This document shows positions 6,580 through 7,768 of a DNA stretch of 7,768 nucleotides, one piece after another. The translations under genes were made by a program, and so were the position numbers. A model generated the notes under the pieces. It saw nothing but the letters and a program-made list of their open reading frames with translations. It had not been told where the DNA came from and did not search any database. The stretch comes from Gammaproteobacteria bacterium. Lineage in GTDB: Bacteria; Pseudomonadota; Gammaproteobacteria; Thiohalospirales; Thiohalospiraceae. The stretch's first letter is position 1; each line of letters opens with the position of its first letter. Location: the NCBI GenBank assembly GCA_011322575.1, contig DRMK01000325.1:1-7768 (forward strand). The letters are read 5' to 3'.

Positions 6580-6615
6580 GCTGGCCAGCCACACGGCGGC
6601 AGGATACAGTGTATG

Positions 6616-6661
6616 TTGTTGCCGGGGCAATAACTTGTTGATTTGGAATGACAGGTTGTTG
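6616..6661 (+). repeat. Three TTGTTG direct repeats about 20 bp apart
   Basis: TTGTTG occurs at 6616-6621, 6635-6640 and 6656-6661, giving steps of 19 and 21 bp, close to two turns of the helix. They lie upstream of the M48 gene and in the shared divergent region. This could be an operator array for an unknown regulator, or chance in a T/G-rich stretch. Confidence 0.3.
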
Positions 6662-6743
6662 TAAGTTCGTCCATGGATGGCACTTCGTCTCGTCATGAGC
6701 AACTATACACTCGGTGACTGGTTTCTTTACGTTTGGGGTAGTC

Positions 6744-6750
6744 AAGGAGG
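6744..6750 (+). promoter_or_regulatory. Shine-Dalgarno of the M48 peptidase gene
   Basis: AAGGAGG lies seven bases before the ATG at 6758. It decides that start over an in-frame ATG at 6677, which would put 27 non-signal residues before the lipoprotein signal peptide. Confidence 0.9.
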
Positions 6751-6757
6751 TTGCCCA

Positions 6758-7546
6758 ATGTCATACACAAGACACGCCCTTGCCGTCGCCCTGCTGGGAT
6801 TGCTGCTGGCCGCTTGCGCCACCGTTCCTGACACCGGCCGCAAACAGCTGCTGCTGATCAGCCCGCCGCAGGAGATGAAGCTGGGTCTGGAGGCGTTCCA
6901 GAAGATCAAGCGCGAGACGCCGATCAACAAGGACCCCGGGATCAATGCCCTGGTGCAGCGCGTTGGCAAACGCATCGCCGCGGTGGCGCCGTTGCCCAAT
7001 GCCCAGTGGGAGTTCGTTGTGTTCGATGCTCCCAAGACCGCCAACGCCTTTTGCCTCCCCGGCGGCAAGGTGGGGATCTACACCGGTATCCTGCCCATTA
7101 CCAAAGACGAATCGGGGCTGGCCACCGTCATCGGGCACGAGGTGGCCCACGCGGTGGCGCGCCACGGGGCGGAGCGCATGTCCCAGGGGCTGCTGGCGCA
7201 GCTGGGCGGACAGATCGTCAACATCGCCACCGCCAGCAAGTCTCCGCAGACACGGGCGCTGATCAACGCCGCCTACGGCATGGGAACCACCGTGGGAGTC
7301 ATGCTCCCCTTCTCCCGTTCCCACGAGCTGGAGGCGGATCGCCTGGGTCAGTTATACATGGCGCGCGCCGGGTACGATCCCCGGACCTCCATCGAGTTCT
7401 GGAAGCGGTTTGCCGCCTGGGCGGAGAAACAGGGCAAGCGGCCGCCCGAGTTTCTCAGCACCCACCCGGTGGGCGAGACCCGCATCCGCCAACTGCAGAA
7501 GTTCCTGCCCGAGGCGGAGGCGGAGTACCGGCGCGCCAGGCAATAG
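6758..7546 (+). CDS. M48-family zinc metalloprotease, lipoprotein (LoiP/YggG-like)
   Basis: This 262-residue protein has a lipoprotein signal peptide with lipobox LAAC (Cys20, then Ala, so outer-membrane sorting is likely) and one M48 peptidase domain facing the periplasm. Its markers are TGRKQLLLISPPQEMKLG (26-43), typical of the LoiP/YggG branch; NAFCLPGGKVGIYTGIL (96-112), the substrate-edge strand; the zinc motif HEVAH (127-131) with catalytic Glu128; the third ligand Glu190 in HELEAD, with Asp194; and the closing STHPVGETRI (234-243) with conserved His236. All catalytic residues are present. E. coli LoiP is about 250 residues, so this is full length. Such proteases take part in envelope protein quality control; the substrate here is unknown. 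It lacks the TPR domain of BepA. It appears to be a single-gene unit, with tRNA-Arg starting 38 nt after its stop. Confidence 0.92.
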   Translation: MSYTRHALAVALLGLLLAACATVPDTGRKQLLLISPPQEMKLGLEAFQKIKRETPINKDPGINALVQRVGKRIAAVAPLPNAQWEFVVFDAPKTANAFCLPGGKVGIYTGILPITKDESGLATVIGHEVAHAVARHGAERMSQGLLAQLGGQIVNIATASKSPQTRALINAAYGMGTTVGVMLPFSRSHELEADRLGQLYMARAGYDPRTSIEFWKRFAAWAEKQGKRPPEFLSTHPVGETRIRQLQKFLPEAEAEYRRARQ

Positions 7547-7572
7547 ACGAACTCCGCCAACAACGGTATCCT
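7544..7572 (+). promoter_or_regulatory. Candidate promoter of tRNA-Arg overlapping the peptidase stop codon
   Basis: TAGACG (7544-7549) and TATCCT (7567-7572) are separated by 17 bp, each matching four of six sigma-70 consensus bases. They are followed by a GC-rich stretch before the tRNA, as in stringently controlled tRNA promoters. The first three bases of the -35 are the TAG stop of the M48 gene. Alternatively, the tRNA is read through from the peptidase gene. Confidence 0.4.
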
Positions 7573-7584
7573 ATGCGCTTCCGC

Positions 7585-7661
<77 letters not shown>

Positions 7662-7730
7662 TGTTTTCCTGGAGGGTCTTCCCCAAATCGTGTGGGTAAA
7701 ATGGCAAATCACCGCGTAGCGGCTCCGTCC

Positions 7731-7758
7731 TTGACAGGCGGAATGCACGCCACATACT
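7731..7758 (+). promoter_or_regulatory. Candidate sigma-70 promoter at the right edge
   Basis: A perfect -35 TTGACA (7731-7736) is followed after 16 bp by CATACT (7753-7758), four of six matches to TATAAT. It lies 70 nt after the tRNA and would drive something beyond the window. The rest of 7662-7768 shows only a small CCGC-GTA-GCGG hairpin and no gene. Confidence 0.35.
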
Positions 7759-7768
7759 CGGTAGCCAG

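Larger units (their letters stand above)
6372..6757. other. Divergent intergenic region between ubiD and the M48 peptidase gene
   Basis: These 386 bases have no supported protein gene. The left part (to about 6580) holds a series of inverted repeats ending in a strong plus-strand terminator. The right part (about 6600-6757) is less GC-rich, with an inverted repeat TTGCC-GG-GGCAA (6619-6630) and three TTGTTG copies. Both divergent promoters must lie here, but no sigma-70 pair is convincing: the best plus-strand candidate is TTGATT (6638-6643) with TGTAAG (6660-6665), 16 nt apart and only 4/6 matches each. On the minus strand a TATAGT is present near 6703-6708 without a good -35. Confidence 0.6.

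Noticed and set aside
6493..6633. Short plus-strand ORF (about 46 codons) running through the orphan terminator
   Set aside because: It has no ribosome site, a Pro/Gly composition set by the hairpins, and would be cut by the terminator.
6677..6757. 27-residue N-terminal extension of the M48 peptidase
   Set aside because: It would place the lipoprotein signal peptide inside the protein, and the ATG at 6758 has a perfect AAGGAGG at ideal spacing.

Overview
The window looks like core chromosome of a GC-rich gammaproteobacterium. The basis is the hemC-hemD-hemX-hemY order, a UbiD very close to the enterobacterial enzyme, a LoiP-type M48 lipoprotein peptidase, and a tRNA-Arg(CCG) nearly identical to the E. 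coli gene. Species cannot be named from this. Long, low-complexity HemX tails and a lipoprotein alpha-carbonic anhydrase beside ubiD suggest a lineage outside the Enterobacteriales, but that is inference.

Layout. (1) 1-3943, plus strand: a tight haem-biosynthesis operon. It runs from the 3' end of hemC (cut by the window edge) through hemD (overlapping hemC by 17 nt) and hemX (16 nt gap) to hemY (ATGA overlap with hemX). HemC and HemD make uroporphyrinogen III; HemX and HemY are membrane-anchored partners of poorly known role. (2) 3951-3985: a strong hairpin with A and T tracts on its two sides, placed to terminate both the hem operon and the convergent ubiD-cah unit. (3) 4004-6371, minus strand: ubiD (prenyl-hydroxybenzoate decarboxylase of ubiquinone synthesis), followed 58 nt later by an alpha-type carbonic anhydrase with a lipobox. 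(4) 6372-6757: a 386-nt divergent intergenic region with no convincing protein gene. It holds several hairpins ending in a strong plus-strand terminator that closes no visible gene, then three TTGTTG direct repeats about 20 bp apart. (5) 6758-7546, plus strand: an M48 zinc metalloprotease lipoprotein. (6) 7585-7661: tRNA-Arg(CCG), then about 107 nt with a candidate promoter and no gene.

No mobile element, CRISPR array, toxin or defence gene is visible. The most interesting unexplained signal is the orphan terminator with upstream hairpins at about 6465-6579, a candidate small RNA or leader attenuator. Second are the lipoprotein carbonic anhydrase beside a CO2-releasing decarboxylase, and that enzyme's unusual second-shell residue. 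No new biological system can be claimed from this sequence.
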